A DNA stretch of 34,341 bases from a virus, in IMG/VR virus record IMGVR_UViG_3300020172_004404, positions 1 through 34,341 of that record; one strand, 5' to 3'. Shown one piece after another: positions 1 to 8,958 of the stretch. Position 1 is the stretch's first letter. The number at the start of each line of letters is the position of its first letter. The translations under genes and the position numbers were made by a program. A model generated the notes under the pieces. The model made no database searches. It worked only from the letters and a program-made list of their open reading frames with translations, and was not told where the DNA came from.

Positions 1-1752
1 AAATTTAACCAAACTTCCTTGAGTAATGTATTTGGCATTGTTGTCGGTAAAATTACCAATTGGCAACGGTCTTGAACTGGTGCCTTGATAGAAATATCCA
101 GTTGTTTCGTTTACTAAATTTGTAGATTGACTCCATCCCGCCGATAGCACTGTTAGTGGAGGACGAGGATAATTTTGATAGTAGAATTGCAACATACTTC
201 TGCTGCCAAGCAACGGTTCTGCAGAATTTGTAATAGTGTCCACAATGTTGTTGCGAGTTAACCACTCAAATTCAAAACTTTGTGGGGCATTTTCACGATA
301 TAGCATGCCGTCAGATGCCCAAATGTTTGTACTGCTGTATTTTCCTGTGACATCAGTTAAATCAAGATATCTTGATGCACCAATTGTACTACGTGCTACG
401 GCTTTGCTTTTGATAATGCCATTGAACTTGGTAAACGGGAAATTGTTATAATCTTCGCCGTTGACCATTCGATTTTGCGTGTAGTATCTTGCAGGGGCAC
501 GTTGTTTGATATCAGCAATGTTTTCGCGTGCCTTGGCATTGGACACTGGTTGTGTGATGCCACAAGTGAATGTCATTGTTTCCAATCGGCCTTTGCGGCT
601 GATATAACTGATTGGAATTGTGATTGACTGCATTTCTTCAGGATTGATAATATATTCAAGCCCGTTACTTGCACGAACGTAAGCGCGGAACAATCCAACC
701 GGAACACTGCTAAACACACCATCACCAAATATTAATGTGATTTGATCATTGGATCTGCTGGTTATACTATAAAGTGTGCGTTGATCAGGTTGCAATTGTT
801 CTACTGCACCAGCAAAAATGTTTTCAACAAATGTCCACTCACCAGAAATGCTACCAACGTTGTCTAATTTGTAAAGCCAATGATCATTTTCGTTACACCC
901 TTCGATGTTGATGTTTACTGTGCGGTTAGGAATAGCTTCTGACAGGTTGAAGTCTTGATTTTGTAACACACCCTGTTTAAACAAAAAGAAGAAACCAGTG
1001 TTGGCACTGCCAAACCCAAGCCCGTCATTGCGATAAAGCACATTAAACTCACCTGATGGTTGTGGTGGGGGCTCGTAAACATACTCACGTCCAAGAGTTG
1101 TGGCACTCACCACTTCAAATGGCATGCTGACACCGTCAACTGTGCTATTGTAAGGTACAACTGGCAAAAAGCCAGGAGTAAGATTAATGGTGTATTCGTC
1201 CGTTGCTACACCCAAAATTGTATTTTTATTTCCTGGGCGACCAAATTTTTGACTGTCTACCAACGCCGAGTTAACAATTAATACAAATTGTTCAAACCAG
1301 TTGCTGTTGGCAGCATCGTTCCAATCAATGGTTACATTGGCAAGGTTAATACCATTATAGTCAACAACTGATTCAGTGGTACTAACTGAAAGAACTTTTA
1401 AATAACCTTCAGCTTCGATGTTTCGCTTGGGAGAATAGCTGATCAGATTTGCAAGGCGCACGACTGAATCTCTGCGTTCGGCTGTGTCCATGAAGTTTTC
1501 GCGAGTGTTTAAGTCATTACGGAACGCAAGAGCTTGACCCATAAATGCCATGACATCAAGCAACGCAACAAACTCACTTGACTCGATATAATCATTGAAG
1601 GTTTCTGGATAATAGAGTCGCAGATAGTCTACAAAACTTTTTCGTAGAGTTTCAAAATCGTAGCTTTGAAAGTCAGCCTCACGATAAGTTTGGTAAAGTC
1701 TTTTCCAATCCTCTACACCAAAAATTGCGGTTTGTCTCGTTGTTTTAGCCAT
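1..1752 (-). CDS. 6: Baseplate wedge protein gp6-like (3' end outside window)
   Basis: An open frame runs from ATG at 1752 to the window edge with no stop, giving the first 584 residues of a protein whose T4 relative is about 660 residues long. The N-terminal part (EDWKRLYQTYREADFQSYDF, then a segment around SSEFVALLDVMAFMGQ and a run starting RNDLNTRENF) is characteristic of gp6, the wedge subunit that dimerises and links neighbouring wedges into the baseplate ring. Later stretches (IFGDGVFSSVPVG, MVNGEDYNNFPF) fit gp6/P2 gpJ-like baseplate proteins. It is the last gene seen in the leftward baseplate block, directly downstream of gp25 as in related phages. A GGTAAATA late-promoter-like octamer lies 18 nt before the start. 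The family call is from recognition of the sequence, not from a search. Confidence 0.85.
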   Translation of the reverse strand, partial: MAKTTRQTAIFGVEDWKRLYQTYREADFQSYDFETLRKSFVDYLRLYYPETFNDYIESSEFVALLDVMAFMGQALAFRNDLNTRENFMDTAERRDSVVRLANLISYSPKRNIEAEGYLKVLSVSTTESVVDYNGINLANVTIDWNDAANSNWFEQFVLIVNSALVDSQKFGRPGNKNTILGVATDEYTINLTPGFLPVVPYNSTVDGVSMPFEVVSATTLGREYVYEPPPQPSGEFNVLYRNDGLGFGSANTGFFFLFKQGVLQNQDFNLSEAIPNRTVNINIEGCNENDHWLYKLDNVGSISGEWTFVENIFAGAVEQLQPDQRTLYSITSRSNDQITLIFGDGVFSSVPVGLFRAYVRASNGLEYIINPEEMQSITIPISYISRKGRLETMTFTCGITQPVSNAKARENIADIKQRAPARYYTQNRMVNGEDYNNFPFTKFNGIIKSKAVARSTIGASRYLDLTDVTGKYSSTNIWASDGMLYRENAPQSFEFEWLTRNNIVDTITNSAEPLLGSRSMLQFYYQNYPRPPLTVLSAGWSQSTNLVNETTGYFYQGTSSRPLPIGNFTDNNAKYITQGSLVKF

Positions 1753-1770
1753 GGTCACTCACTGTTTGAG

Positions 1771-1778
1771 TATTTACC
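1771..1778 (-). promoter_or_regulatory. Possible late promoter octamer (GGTAAATA) before gp6
   Basis: On the minus strand GGTAAATA reads from 1778 to 1771, 18 nt before the gp6 ATG, in the 46-nt gap after gp25. It keeps the TAAATA core of the T4 late element TATAAATA but not its first two bases, so it is a weak match. Confidence 0.3.
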
Positions 1779-1798
1779 ATTAAGATAATCTAGGTATA

Positions 1799-2173
1799 TT
1801 AAGCTATTGTGGCTGTACGAGTATCTTGATCAAAAAATATAGCCAGACGTTCTGCTGTGTTACTAGGAACTATTTGTATTTGCAATTCAATAAGAACCCC
1901 ATTGTCCTGTGGATACACATTGGCATCTGCAATATACATTCTAGGATCTCCGGCTGCAACACGTTGAATTTCCTGGAGCATTGCTGCCATTGTGGCTGGC
2001 GTTTGGCTTTCAAACATAAATCCCCAGATTTTTGTTCCGTACGCAGGTCTACCAGGAATTTCACCAGGTTGAATGTTTAATGCATTTAAAAAATTACGCT
2101 GAACCAGTGCCGCGTCAGTCAGAGTAAATTTTTTGGTCTGATCAATAGTGTTGAATCCAATAAAAGTAGCCAT
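1799..2173 (-). CDS. 25: Baseplate wedge protein gp25-like
   Basis: A 124-residue protein close to the T4 gp25 length (132). It carries the family signature near residues 36-52 (PGEIPGRPAYGTKIWGFMFE), matching the EPGRP/YGS region of the gp25/GpW baseplate family. In contractile tails this protein sits at the inner baseplate beneath the first sheath ring and nucleates sheath assembly. The start ATG at 2173 follows the gp5 stop by only 8 nt. The stop is TAA at 1799-1801, 46 nt before gp6. No lysozyme active site is visible, and members of this family are now regarded as structural despite the old 'lysozyme' label. Confidence 0.88.
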   Translation of the reverse strand: MATFIGFNTIDQTKKFTLTDAALVQRNFLNALNIQPGEIPGRPAYGTKIWGFMFESQTPATMAAMLQEIQRVAAGDPRMYIADANVYPQDNGVLIELQIQIVPSNTAERLAIFFDQDTRTATIA

Positions 2174-2178
2174 GTCAA

Positions 2179-2186
2179 TATTTATG
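2179..2186 (-). promoter_or_regulatory. Late promoter-like octamer CATAAATA overlapping gp5 stop
   Basis: The minus strand reads CATAAATA from 2186 to 2179, overlapping the gp5 stop codon (2184-2182). Exactly 5 nt separate it from the gp25 ATG at 2173. With T4 late-promoter geometry, transcription would begin at or next to the A of that ATG, giving a leaderless message. It could also be a chance match in AT-rich sequence. Confidence 0.35.
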
Positions 2187-5016
2187 TATTTGTATTAGCG
2201 TTGATTTTCCACTGCTCAATCTGTTGTTTTTGCGCAATTGATATACTAGATATTAAGTTGACCAATCTGCGCACTATTGCCAACGTTGATGTGATGTCTT
2301 CTCTTATTGAATCATACTTGGCATCGTCTAACGATTTTATCTGGGGAAGATAAACACTTTTCCAATTATTATTAAACAATGTTCTATAGGAATCCCGTTG
2401 ACTCTCAAACGCACTAATTTGTGATGCCGTTAGAGGTTGCTGGGAGTCAAGCGTCCTGGCTTTTTGTATGGCTTCATCTACCAACGTATTAACAGATTTC
2501 AAAAAAGTCACAGCGGCATCAACAATTTTTACTGCCTCATCAGTAAGTTTGCTAGCTTCAGTGGGAACATCGGGTTCACGCTCCACTGGGCTAAATTCAG
2601 GTGCAGGAATTTTAATATCGCCTAATGCATTTTTAACCCCGGCATCTACACCACTTCTGTTTACTGTATTTGTTGCACTTTCAGCCGCTTTGGCAAATCC
2701 GCTAAATTCTCCTATGTTGTCTTGTACAAACTTAGTTGAGAATTGTGCGCCCTTGATGTTAGCTTTGATTGCTGCCGCAACTCCCGGAGGTGCAATACCT
2801 TTAACAAACTTGTCCATTGATCCCACACCAATGATGGTACTGGCTTGAATCAACCCGCTAAGGTTCTTTGAAGACTCGTTACCAGTTGCCAATCCTAGGT
2901 TTTTAAGTCCAGTTAACGATGATGCCAGAAGTCCTTGTTGTGTTGCTGACTGTAGTTTTACACTACCGAGTAAATTCTTTAATCCGGTCACGCCAGACTT
3001 TCCAGTCCAAACTGTTGGGGATGCCAACATGTTATTAATTTTACGATTTTTTGCAACTTCTTCTGGGGTTAGGTTTCCACCGTTGTTTATAATACCTTGA
3101 GATTCTTTAATATCGGCGTCTGTAACTGCTGGTGCAGTGCTTGATGCTAGTGTAGCCAATGTTCCAGGTTTTAAGAATCCTGCAGATTCTAGTTGTGTGG
3201 GTTTGAGTCCAAACTGACCAATACCTTTATCGACTGATATAGCATTAGATGCTTGCCCAACAGCTGATTTGGCTTGAGCTAGCAGTCCAGTAATTTCGTT
3301 TTTGCTTAATGACCCAACTTTGACATCAGCAACATCAGTGGTCAACACATCTGACGCATTTACTGATGCCGCAGTACCACTTGGTACGCCAGCTGATAGT
3401 GATGCTGTGTCTGTACCAGCCGAAGTTGCCACAGTTGATGCAGAGTTAGTTTCAGCGGGGGTTGACGCAAGCGAGCTAGCGTTATCTGACACTGGCGGAG
3501 ATTCAAGTGGCGCGGCAGCAGAAGAATCAATTGCAGATTGCACAGCAGGTGATGGCGAGTCTGCTGTGCTTGCGTCTAACTCAATCTCAACTGGAACACC
3601 TTTGTTATGATACGGGTAAGGTTCATGTGTGGGTGCCCTGGGAACAATAGTTTCTATTTTCTTTGGTTGCACAACCCACCCTGTGCCAGGTACCAACGAA
3701 GTGTCGTCAAGAGTGTAAATTGTTATTGGTTTTGGTGTGGTTACTGATTCTGGTGCAGGACCGCCATTGAGATCAATCCTAGATCCTTTGAATGTAAGAT
3801 CGCCATTGGATTTCCAACCGCCCTTTTCACTTTGTAAAGAGATTGAGCCATCGCTGAGTACACCTAATTTGGTTTTACTATACATTGTAAAGTCTGATAC
3901 ACTAGAAATTGTAGTGGTATTTTGACTTTCAATTGCAACATTGCCCGCGCGAATATTGAGATTTTGTCCTGCATTAATATTGATATCTTTGTCGCTGTGT
4001 AAATTAATTTCACCCTGTGATCTCACATTGACTGAGTTTGTACTAAACACATCAACTGTGCCTTCACTACCAAGCTCAATCCATGTTTGTCCATTGGCTG
4101 CAATAAAATAAAAACAATCTGATTCATCACTCATTGTGATTTGATGACCTTTAGCAGTGCGAATTCTTATAAGGTTGTCACGCCCCTGTAAATCACCATC
4201 GTCAAGCACGATGCTGTGCCCACCGCGACGTCCTTCAACTTTGACATCAGCCAAACTTACCTGTCCACTGTTAACACGTTGTTTAATGTCTTTTTCACTA
4301 AGCCCACCTTGATATATTGGTCGCCCGGGTGTGCTAAATCCAAACACTGCACTGGGACTTTCACGCTGTGAACTTGAACTAATTGGTCCACGAATATAGT
4401 CCCCCAACAATCCTTGATTATAAAGTATTGCATAAACATAATCATGTATGGGCTTGGGTTGATCAAAGAATCTAGGATTTTGACTAATAGCATCGTTTTC
4501 AGAGTTAATTTCAACCACTGGCAATTGTTGTGCGCCAGCGGCTGAAATTTCTGTTTGTTGTTGTGCATTTTTAGTCGTGAACCGACGACTAGCACCCACA
4601 GCTGGAATCATGTGTGTCACACCAGCCTCAGGCACACATCCAATGTAGTATCCTTGGTTGGGGTCGCCTGATACAAAGAAACAAATAACTTGAACACCAA
4701 TGTCTGGTGGAGTAAACCACATACCGTAACTTTGTTGGTTTCCTTTATAGGAACCATCACCTGTGGATTTTGTAGCGTTGTTTCTAGGAGTAACTCCGTA
4801 GAATGGTGGTACGTACATCACTGTACGCCATAAGCTAGTGTCCTCTGGGTTATCTCCACCAAATTGTTCAATGTAAACCTGCAAGCGACCGGATCTAGTT
4901 GGATCTAAGTTATTTTTGACTATGCCAATAAATGGACCAAATTCAGCCGGGGTACCTCCACGGTCAAATTTATATCCTTGCGGTCTACCCCGAGCTCTTT
5001 GTATATTATCTGACAT
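2182..5016 (-). CDS. 5: Baseplate hub / spike protein gp5-like, without a visible lysozyme domain
   Basis: 944 residues. Residues about 25-150 look like the gp5/VgrG OB-fold (FGPFIGIVKNNLDPTRSGRL, then tryptophan- and proline-rich strands to DPNQGYYIGCV). Residues about 270-400 are repeating short beta strands (INLHSDKDININAGQNLNIR and onward) typical of the gp5 C-terminal triple-stranded beta-helix needle. Residues about 480-570 are low-complexity Ser/Ala/Thr. Residues about 585-760 hold another domain (GIGQFGLKPTQLESAGFLKP, SPTVWTGKSGV), followed by a helical C-terminus. In T4 a lysozyme domain lies between the OB-fold and the needle. Here I see no lysozyme-like Glu motif at that place, so cell-wall cutting may be done elsewhere (see the tape measure). 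The start overlaps the upstream stop by one base (TAATG). Confidence 0.82.
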   Translation of the reverse strand: MSDNIQRARGRPQGYKFDRGGTPAEFGPFIGIVKNNLDPTRSGRLQVYIEQFGGDNPEDTSLWRTVMYVPPFYGVTPRNNATKSTGDGSYKGNQQSYGMWFTPPDIGVQVICFFVSGDPNQGYYIGCVPEAGVTHMIPAVGASRRFTTKNAQQQTEISAAGAQQLPVVEINSENDAISQNPRFFDQPKPIHDYVYAILYNQGLLGDYIRGPISSSSQRESPSAVFGFSTPGRPIYQGGLSEKDIKQRVNSGQVSLADVKVEGRRGGHSIVLDDGDLQGRDNLIRIRTAKGHQITMSDESDCFYFIAANGQTWIELGSEGTVDVFSTNSVNVRSQGEINLHSDKDININAGQNLNIRAGNVAIESQNTTTISSVSDFTMYSKTKLGVLSDGSISLQSEKGGWKSNGDLTFKGSRIDLNGGPAPESVTTPKPITIYTLDDTSLVPGTGWVVQPKKIETIVPRAPTHEPYPYHNKGVPVEIELDASTADSPSPAVQSAIDSSAAAPLESPPVSDNASSLASTPAETNSASTVATSAGTDTASLSAGVPSGTAASVNASDVLTTDVADVKVGSLSKNEITGLLAQAKSAVGQASNAISVDKGIGQFGLKPTQLESAGFLKPGTLATLASSTAPAVTDADIKESQGIINNGGNLTPEEVAKNRKINNMLASPTVWTGKSGVTGLKNLLGSVKLQSATQQGLLASSLTGLKNLGLATGNESSKNLSGLIQASTIIGVGSMDKFVKGIAPPGVAAAIKANIKGAQFSTKFVQDNIGEFSGFAKAAESATNTVNRSGVDAGVKNALGDIKIPAPEFSPVEREPDVPTEASKLTDEAVKIVDAAVTFLKSVNTLVDEAIQKARTLDSQQPLTASQISAFESQRDSYRTLFNNNWKSVYLPQIKSLDDAKYDSIREDITSTLAIVRRLVNLISSISIAQKQQIEQWKINANTNT

Positions 5017-6152
5017 TAGTCATCCCTTGCTATCAATTGATTTGTTCCGGTGGCAATATTGTCACTTTGTTGCAGTTCTAAATTATTTTGAGACACTTCC
5101 ACAACTTGCCCATCACTGGTGGCAGCGGCATTATTTTCTGCTGGGCCAACCGCAGCCAGGTCAACACTGACATTAACCGAAGCTTCGCCCGACGTTGCAG
5201 GTCCATCATATTCACTGTAGGCCCCGCCGGCAACTGCGGTATCAATACCACCGGGATTGCCATCAGCACCTGTTGTTGCCCGACCCGAGTCTTCTTCACC
5301 AGTATTTCTATTTGTTTCTGATGGTGGCAGATCAGCAGTAGTGTCATTGTTGGTTGCTCTAGCCTGAGCCAATACCTCATCAAAGGTAACAATGACTCCA
5401 CGCAGGTCTTGTGTGAATTGTCCACGGCTAAATTTACTTACAATAGAAGTCATTTTGTATATAAAACTTTGTTCAACTGTTTTATCGGCAGTGTCAGGTT
5501 CAAGACCAAACGTGCCCGGAGATGCAGAGGCGCCGCCAAATACTGTGGATAGCTCGCCTTCAACTAGTCCGTTGATGGTTGTTAGAGCTTGTGCTCCTGG
5601 TATTTTGGGAGTTACTGGTAATCCAAATGGAATGGTCAACGCTGTTGATATTGCGTTGGTTACAGAATTTGGAACTGACAAAATTGAACTTGCTGGGGTA
5701 GGTGGATTTTGTGTTAAAAATGTTTTTGCCAATGATGCAGCCGCAACAACAATACCAGCACTGTCCAAGTTTGGTCCTTGATCTCTTTGTGCCCTTGACT
5801 TTGTGATTTCGTCTGTTTGTATCTGTGTTGTTGTTGCATTGTTAGTTGCATCTGTTGCAATTGCTTTTAATATTGCAAGGACATTTAGACGCTCAACATT
5901 GTATGCAGTTTCTAGGCTTGACAAAATATCTGGCACGGGGGTGTTTTGTTTTGCAAGCTCAATAAGTTCTCGAATTTGTGTGTAAAGATTATCAACCAGT
6001 GATTGAATTCTGGTAAGTTCGTCTCTTATTTGTTCAATGGTGGCACCATTGTCAACCATTATACGTAGCTGATTGATTGCCGGCAATACCAAGGTACGCA
6101 GACTTTCTTGCAATGCCCGAAAAGATTGCTCAATCTGACTGTTGGTGGCCAT
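5016..6152 (-). CDS. Unrecognised virion-associated protein with N-terminal helical region
   Basis: 378 residues that I do not recognise. The first ~110 residues are strongly helical and coiled-coil-like (IEQSFRALQESLRTLV, then ELTRIQSLVDNLYTQIRELI). Residues about 125-215 contain small-residue and proline-rich segments around IPFGLPVTPKIPGAQALT. The last ~120 residues are low-complexity Thr/Ala/Gly/Asp/Asn with no cysteines. It lies between two large baseplate proteins and is coupled to gp5 by a TAATG overlap, so a structural or assembly role in the baseplate hub is likely by context only. The 1-nt gap from the upstream gene points to the same transcript. Confidence 0.6.
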   Translation of the reverse strand: MATNSQIEQSFRALQESLRTLVLPAINQLRIMVDNGATIEQIRDELTRIQSLVDNLYTQIRELIELAKQNTPVPDILSSLETAYNVERLNVLAILKAIATDATNNATTTQIQTDEITKSRAQRDQGPNLDSAGIVVAAASLAKTFLTQNPPTPASSILSVPNSVTNAISTALTIPFGLPVTPKIPGAQALTTINGLVEGELSTVFGGASASPGTFGLEPDTADKTVEQSFIYKMTSIVSKFSRGQFTQDLRGVIVTFDEVLAQARATNNDTTADLPPSETNRNTGEEDSGRATTGADGNPGGIDTAVAGGAYSEYDGPATSGEASVNVSVDLAAVGPAENNAAATSDGQVVEVSQNNLELQQSDNIATGTNQLIARDD

Positions 6153-6153
6153 G

Positions 6154-8655
6154 TTATGTCAACCCTTTAAGGGTACCGGTGTTAAGATTATAATCAGTTG
6201 GTTTCTTGAATACTATTTCAAACAGTGCTTCTCTTGCATCAAAGTTGATGGTACCGTCGTTTAAAAATGCATCAAAGTAAACATCGTTCTCTGTTAAGTC
6301 AGTTTTATTTGTACTGCGTACACCTTTCGAGACTGTGCCTTGGGCTATCCATGCAGGATCTCCTATGATGGACATACTCACCTGTCCTTGATCTCCAGGG
6401 CTGTACAGATAATCGGCCGCATTGGCGCCAGCTTCGTAAGTGTTACCTTTTTGTCCTTGATTACTCTGTGGACTATTTGGGGCAAATGATTTTTTAGTTG
6501 GGCCCATTATGGATTCAGCCGCTGCCACATTATAGGTGGCAGCGTTTTGTCTACTGTTCACTGTTAGATAATAAAGATAATTAAAATCTTGCTCAAAATT
6601 CAAGACTGAAGTATTTTCACCTGTGAACCAATACGCATATCTTTTTTGTACACCACGGAATCTACCTTTAGGAAAGTATTCACTTTTCATTTGACTAATA
6701 GCATAGGGTGCAATTTCATATGTTATCTCATATGCATAGTCATTGCGCTTGGGATCATAGTAACCATTACCACGTGGCTTGGCTTCAACATTGATTGTAA
6801 ACCACGCAGTGGTTCGAGCACCATTGCTTTGTGGTATTTCTTTGTCTTTGCCATTATTATCTTTGACAATGATTTTGGTTTGTTGTTTTAAAATAAAATC
6901 ACTTCGTTGAACTGCTTGTTGGATAAACTGTATAATACTTTGTCCTGCAGTGGCACTGACGGTTTGGGCATTGTTATTAACACTTTGTTTTTCGCCGTCC
7001 TTGGCCTGGGCACCAGTTGTGGCTTTGGTCATTGGTTTGGCCAGTCGGTTTACTTCTCCTGGTGGCACAATACTGGAATTTGCTATTTCAGGATGACTGA
7101 TTACTATTTTATAGATATCAGCATGAGTGTAAGTTCCGTCATTCACATGCTCTTGCTGATACTTATTTAGAGCTTGTGCTAACCCAGTTGCAAAATCAGG
7201 TCCTGGCGCTGCCGAGGCTTTGTCCGGCGACGTATTACTTTGTGAACTATCGTTTTCGCGGCCTTCAAGATTTCCATTTTGTGTTTGCGCAAATTTTTGA
7301 TTGCCGTTAAACAAGTTTTGCAGTGTAGTAGCTGATAGTTCAATATTAAACGGAATGACACCACGGCTTTGCGCAGTACCAATTACGTTTTGCACAGCAG
7401 TGGCTTCACATTGATACTCAACTAATTTGTTGGCAATGCGAAATTTAATTGCGCTGAATTGGAATGGTATAAACTTTTCCACAATGGCTCGTGAGTCAGA
7501 TCTTTCACCAGACAGGGCCAGGCCCGGAATGCTGATGTCATTACCGTTTATCTGATTACCGTTTTGATCATATCCATAGAAACGTATTACCATGAGATAG
7601 TTTTGTGCCGAGTATTGTCCATTTTTTGTGGCTGCTGATTCTCCGCCGGCCTGTGTAATATATTGTTCCACTGCCTTGTTGAGGTTGCTAATAAATGTAA
7701 TCCCGTTGGGTTCAGTTATTTTAAACTTTAATTGAGATACATTGTGTGGACCATTAGTGCCTTTGCCAGGGTTAAAACTTTCAATTTCAAGATCGTCAAT
7801 ATAGTAATCCAAAGGAAAGAATTGATTACGTCCCTGACTTAAACTGACGCCGCCAGCAAGAATTGTATCAATCGCATCCTGTGTCACTGGTACTTCCCCT
7901 GACTGCTGTGGGGCACCGGCACTTTGAGCCATTAGCAAATAACCCGGTATGTATCGACGGTTGCTTTCCATGAGTCTTCGAAAATCATTTGGGGACATCA
8001 AATATAAACTAATGCTGTAAGTGTAACTGGCACATATATCCAAAACATTGGGCTCTGGATTTACGGCTCTGGCAGTGTTGTTTGCCAACTTAACCACATC
8101 ACTAGTTTGTGTTACATTGGGGTTTTCGGCATCATCACTGTCAGCGCCAGCACCACCACTTATTGTAGGAGTGTCGCCGTTGCTGTTTGGAGATATACTT
8201 GCATCGTCACCAGATCCTTGAGATATTGGAGTTTCGGATGTTGGTGGAGGATTGGACTGTGTTTCATTAATTGATCGAATTCGGCCGTCTGTGCCAATAT
8301 CAAACGATTCACCGCTGTTGTCGTCGTTGGTTAAACTAACTGCATTTGAAACATCAGAGTCGCTATTGGTAGCCGTAACTGGTAAGTCAGGCGTTTGCAC
8401 AGTTGCATTATCATCTCGAGCAGTTTGTGCATTAGAGGCTATTGCTCCACTGCTAACTGGACTACCACTTTCAAGTGCTTTTTGATCTATTACAATTTGT
8501 TCTTCTATGTCAGCAGCCTGACGTTTGAGCCGGGTAATTGTAATCTCTATCTTTCGTCTGGCAATAGTATCTGTGGTAGCTTGCAGAGACGCAGTTAACG
8601 CAGTAATTTCGTCTCGAATTACCCGGAGTTCTGCTTGTAAACTTGCAATTGACAT
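6154..8655 (-). CDS. Large baseplate structural protein with N-terminal coiled coil
   Basis: 833 residues. Residues 1-60 form a coiled coil beginning MSIASLQAELRVIRDEI, closely matching the start of the gp48-like protein upstream. Residues about 65-190 are low-complexity Ser/Asp/Asn/Thr, a flexible linker. From about residue 205 there is a globular part rich in beta strands and aromatics (LDICASYTYSISLYLMSPND, then RNQFFPLDYYIDDLEIESF). A middle linker is followed by a C-terminal segment with FQQAV-like helices and AYEITYEIAPYAISQM. It sits between gp53 and gp5, where a hub protein would be expected, so it could play the role of T4 gp27. I cannot show homology, and 833 residues is roughly twice the gp27 length. 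The stop is TAA. Confidence 0.6.
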   Translation of the reverse strand: MSIASLQAELRVIRDEITALTASLQATTDTIARRKIEITITRLKRQAADIEEQIVIDQKALESGSPVSSGAIASNAQTARDDNATVQTPDLPVTATNSDSDVSNAVSLTNDDNSGESFDIGTDGRIRSINETQSNPPPTSETPISQGSGDDASISPNSNGDTPTISGGAGADSDDAENPNVTQTSDVVKLANNTARAVNPEPNVLDICASYTYSISLYLMSPNDFRRLMESNRRYIPGYLLMAQSAGAPQQSGEVPVTQDAIDTILAGGVSLSQGRNQFFPLDYYIDDLEIESFNPGKGTNGPHNVSQLKFKITEPNGITFISNLNKAVEQYITQAGGESAATKNGQYSAQNYLMVIRFYGYDQNGNQINGNDISIPGLALSGERSDSRAIVEKFIPFQFSAIKFRIANKLVEYQCEATAVQNVIGTAQSRGVIPFNIELSATTLQNLFNGNQKFAQTQNGNLEGRENDSSQSNTSPDKASAAPGPDFATGLAQALNKYQQEHVNDGTYTHADIYKIVISHPEIANSSIVPPGEVNRLAKPMTKATTGAQAKDGEKQSVNNNAQTVSATAGQSIIQFIQQAVQRSDFILKQQTKIIVKDNNGKDKEIPQSNGARTTAWFTINVEAKPRGNGYYDPKRNDYAYEITYEIAPYAISQMKSEYFPKGRFRGVQKRYAYWFTGENTSVLNFEQDFNYLYYLTVNSRQNAATYNVAAAESIMGPTKKSFAPNSPQSNQGQKGNTYEAGANAADYLYSPGDQGQVSMSIIGDPAWIAQGTVSKGVRSTNKTDLTENDVYFDAFLNDGTINFDAREALFEIVFKKPTDYNLNTGTLKGLT

Positions 8656-8658
8656 GTA

Positions 8659-8958
8659 TTAAAATCCCAAGGTACTACGCAATGTGCTTATTTTTGGCAA
8701 GTATATACTTTTTCCTGCTTCAAAATCCCAAGGTGGCGCAGTCAATGCGTTGGGGTTGCGTTGATAAAATACCCACCACAGTCCTGGCTGTTGATACAAA
8801 TCGTATGCCAATAAGTCTGGCCTATATTGATATGTTTGGTTGAGTTTAAAGTATACATCGTCCCCTAGTCGTGGAATGGGCCTGTTGGTCATTGTGTCCA
8901 AGAAGAACTGTGTGTACTTGGTATTAAAATACGGGCTAGTGCTAGTGTATTGAGCCAT
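8659..8958 (-). CDS. 53: Baseplate wedge protein gp53-like
   Basis: 99 residues, all visible as one small domain. The segment YQYRPDLLAYDLYQQPGLWW followed by VFYQRNPNAL and FEAGKSIYLPK matches the compact, LysM-like core of gp53-type wedge proteins. These bridge gp6 dimers with the baseplate hub and are needed to join six wedges. T4 gp53 is about twice as long, so this is a minimal version like those of other aquatic T4-like phages. Its ATG overlaps the upstream stop (TAATG), and its own TAA lies 3 nt before the next gene. The call rests on recalled family sequence. Confidence 0.72.
   Translation of the reverse strand: MAQYTSTSPYFNTKYTQFFLDTMTNRPIPRLGDDVYFKLNQTYQYRPDLLAYDLYQQPGLWWVFYQRNPNALTAPPWDFEAGKSIYLPKISTLRSTLGF

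Noticed and set aside
3302-3610. A plus-strand open frame of 102 codons within gp5
   Set aside because: It is the antisense image of the low-complexity Ser/Ala/Thr linker of gp5.
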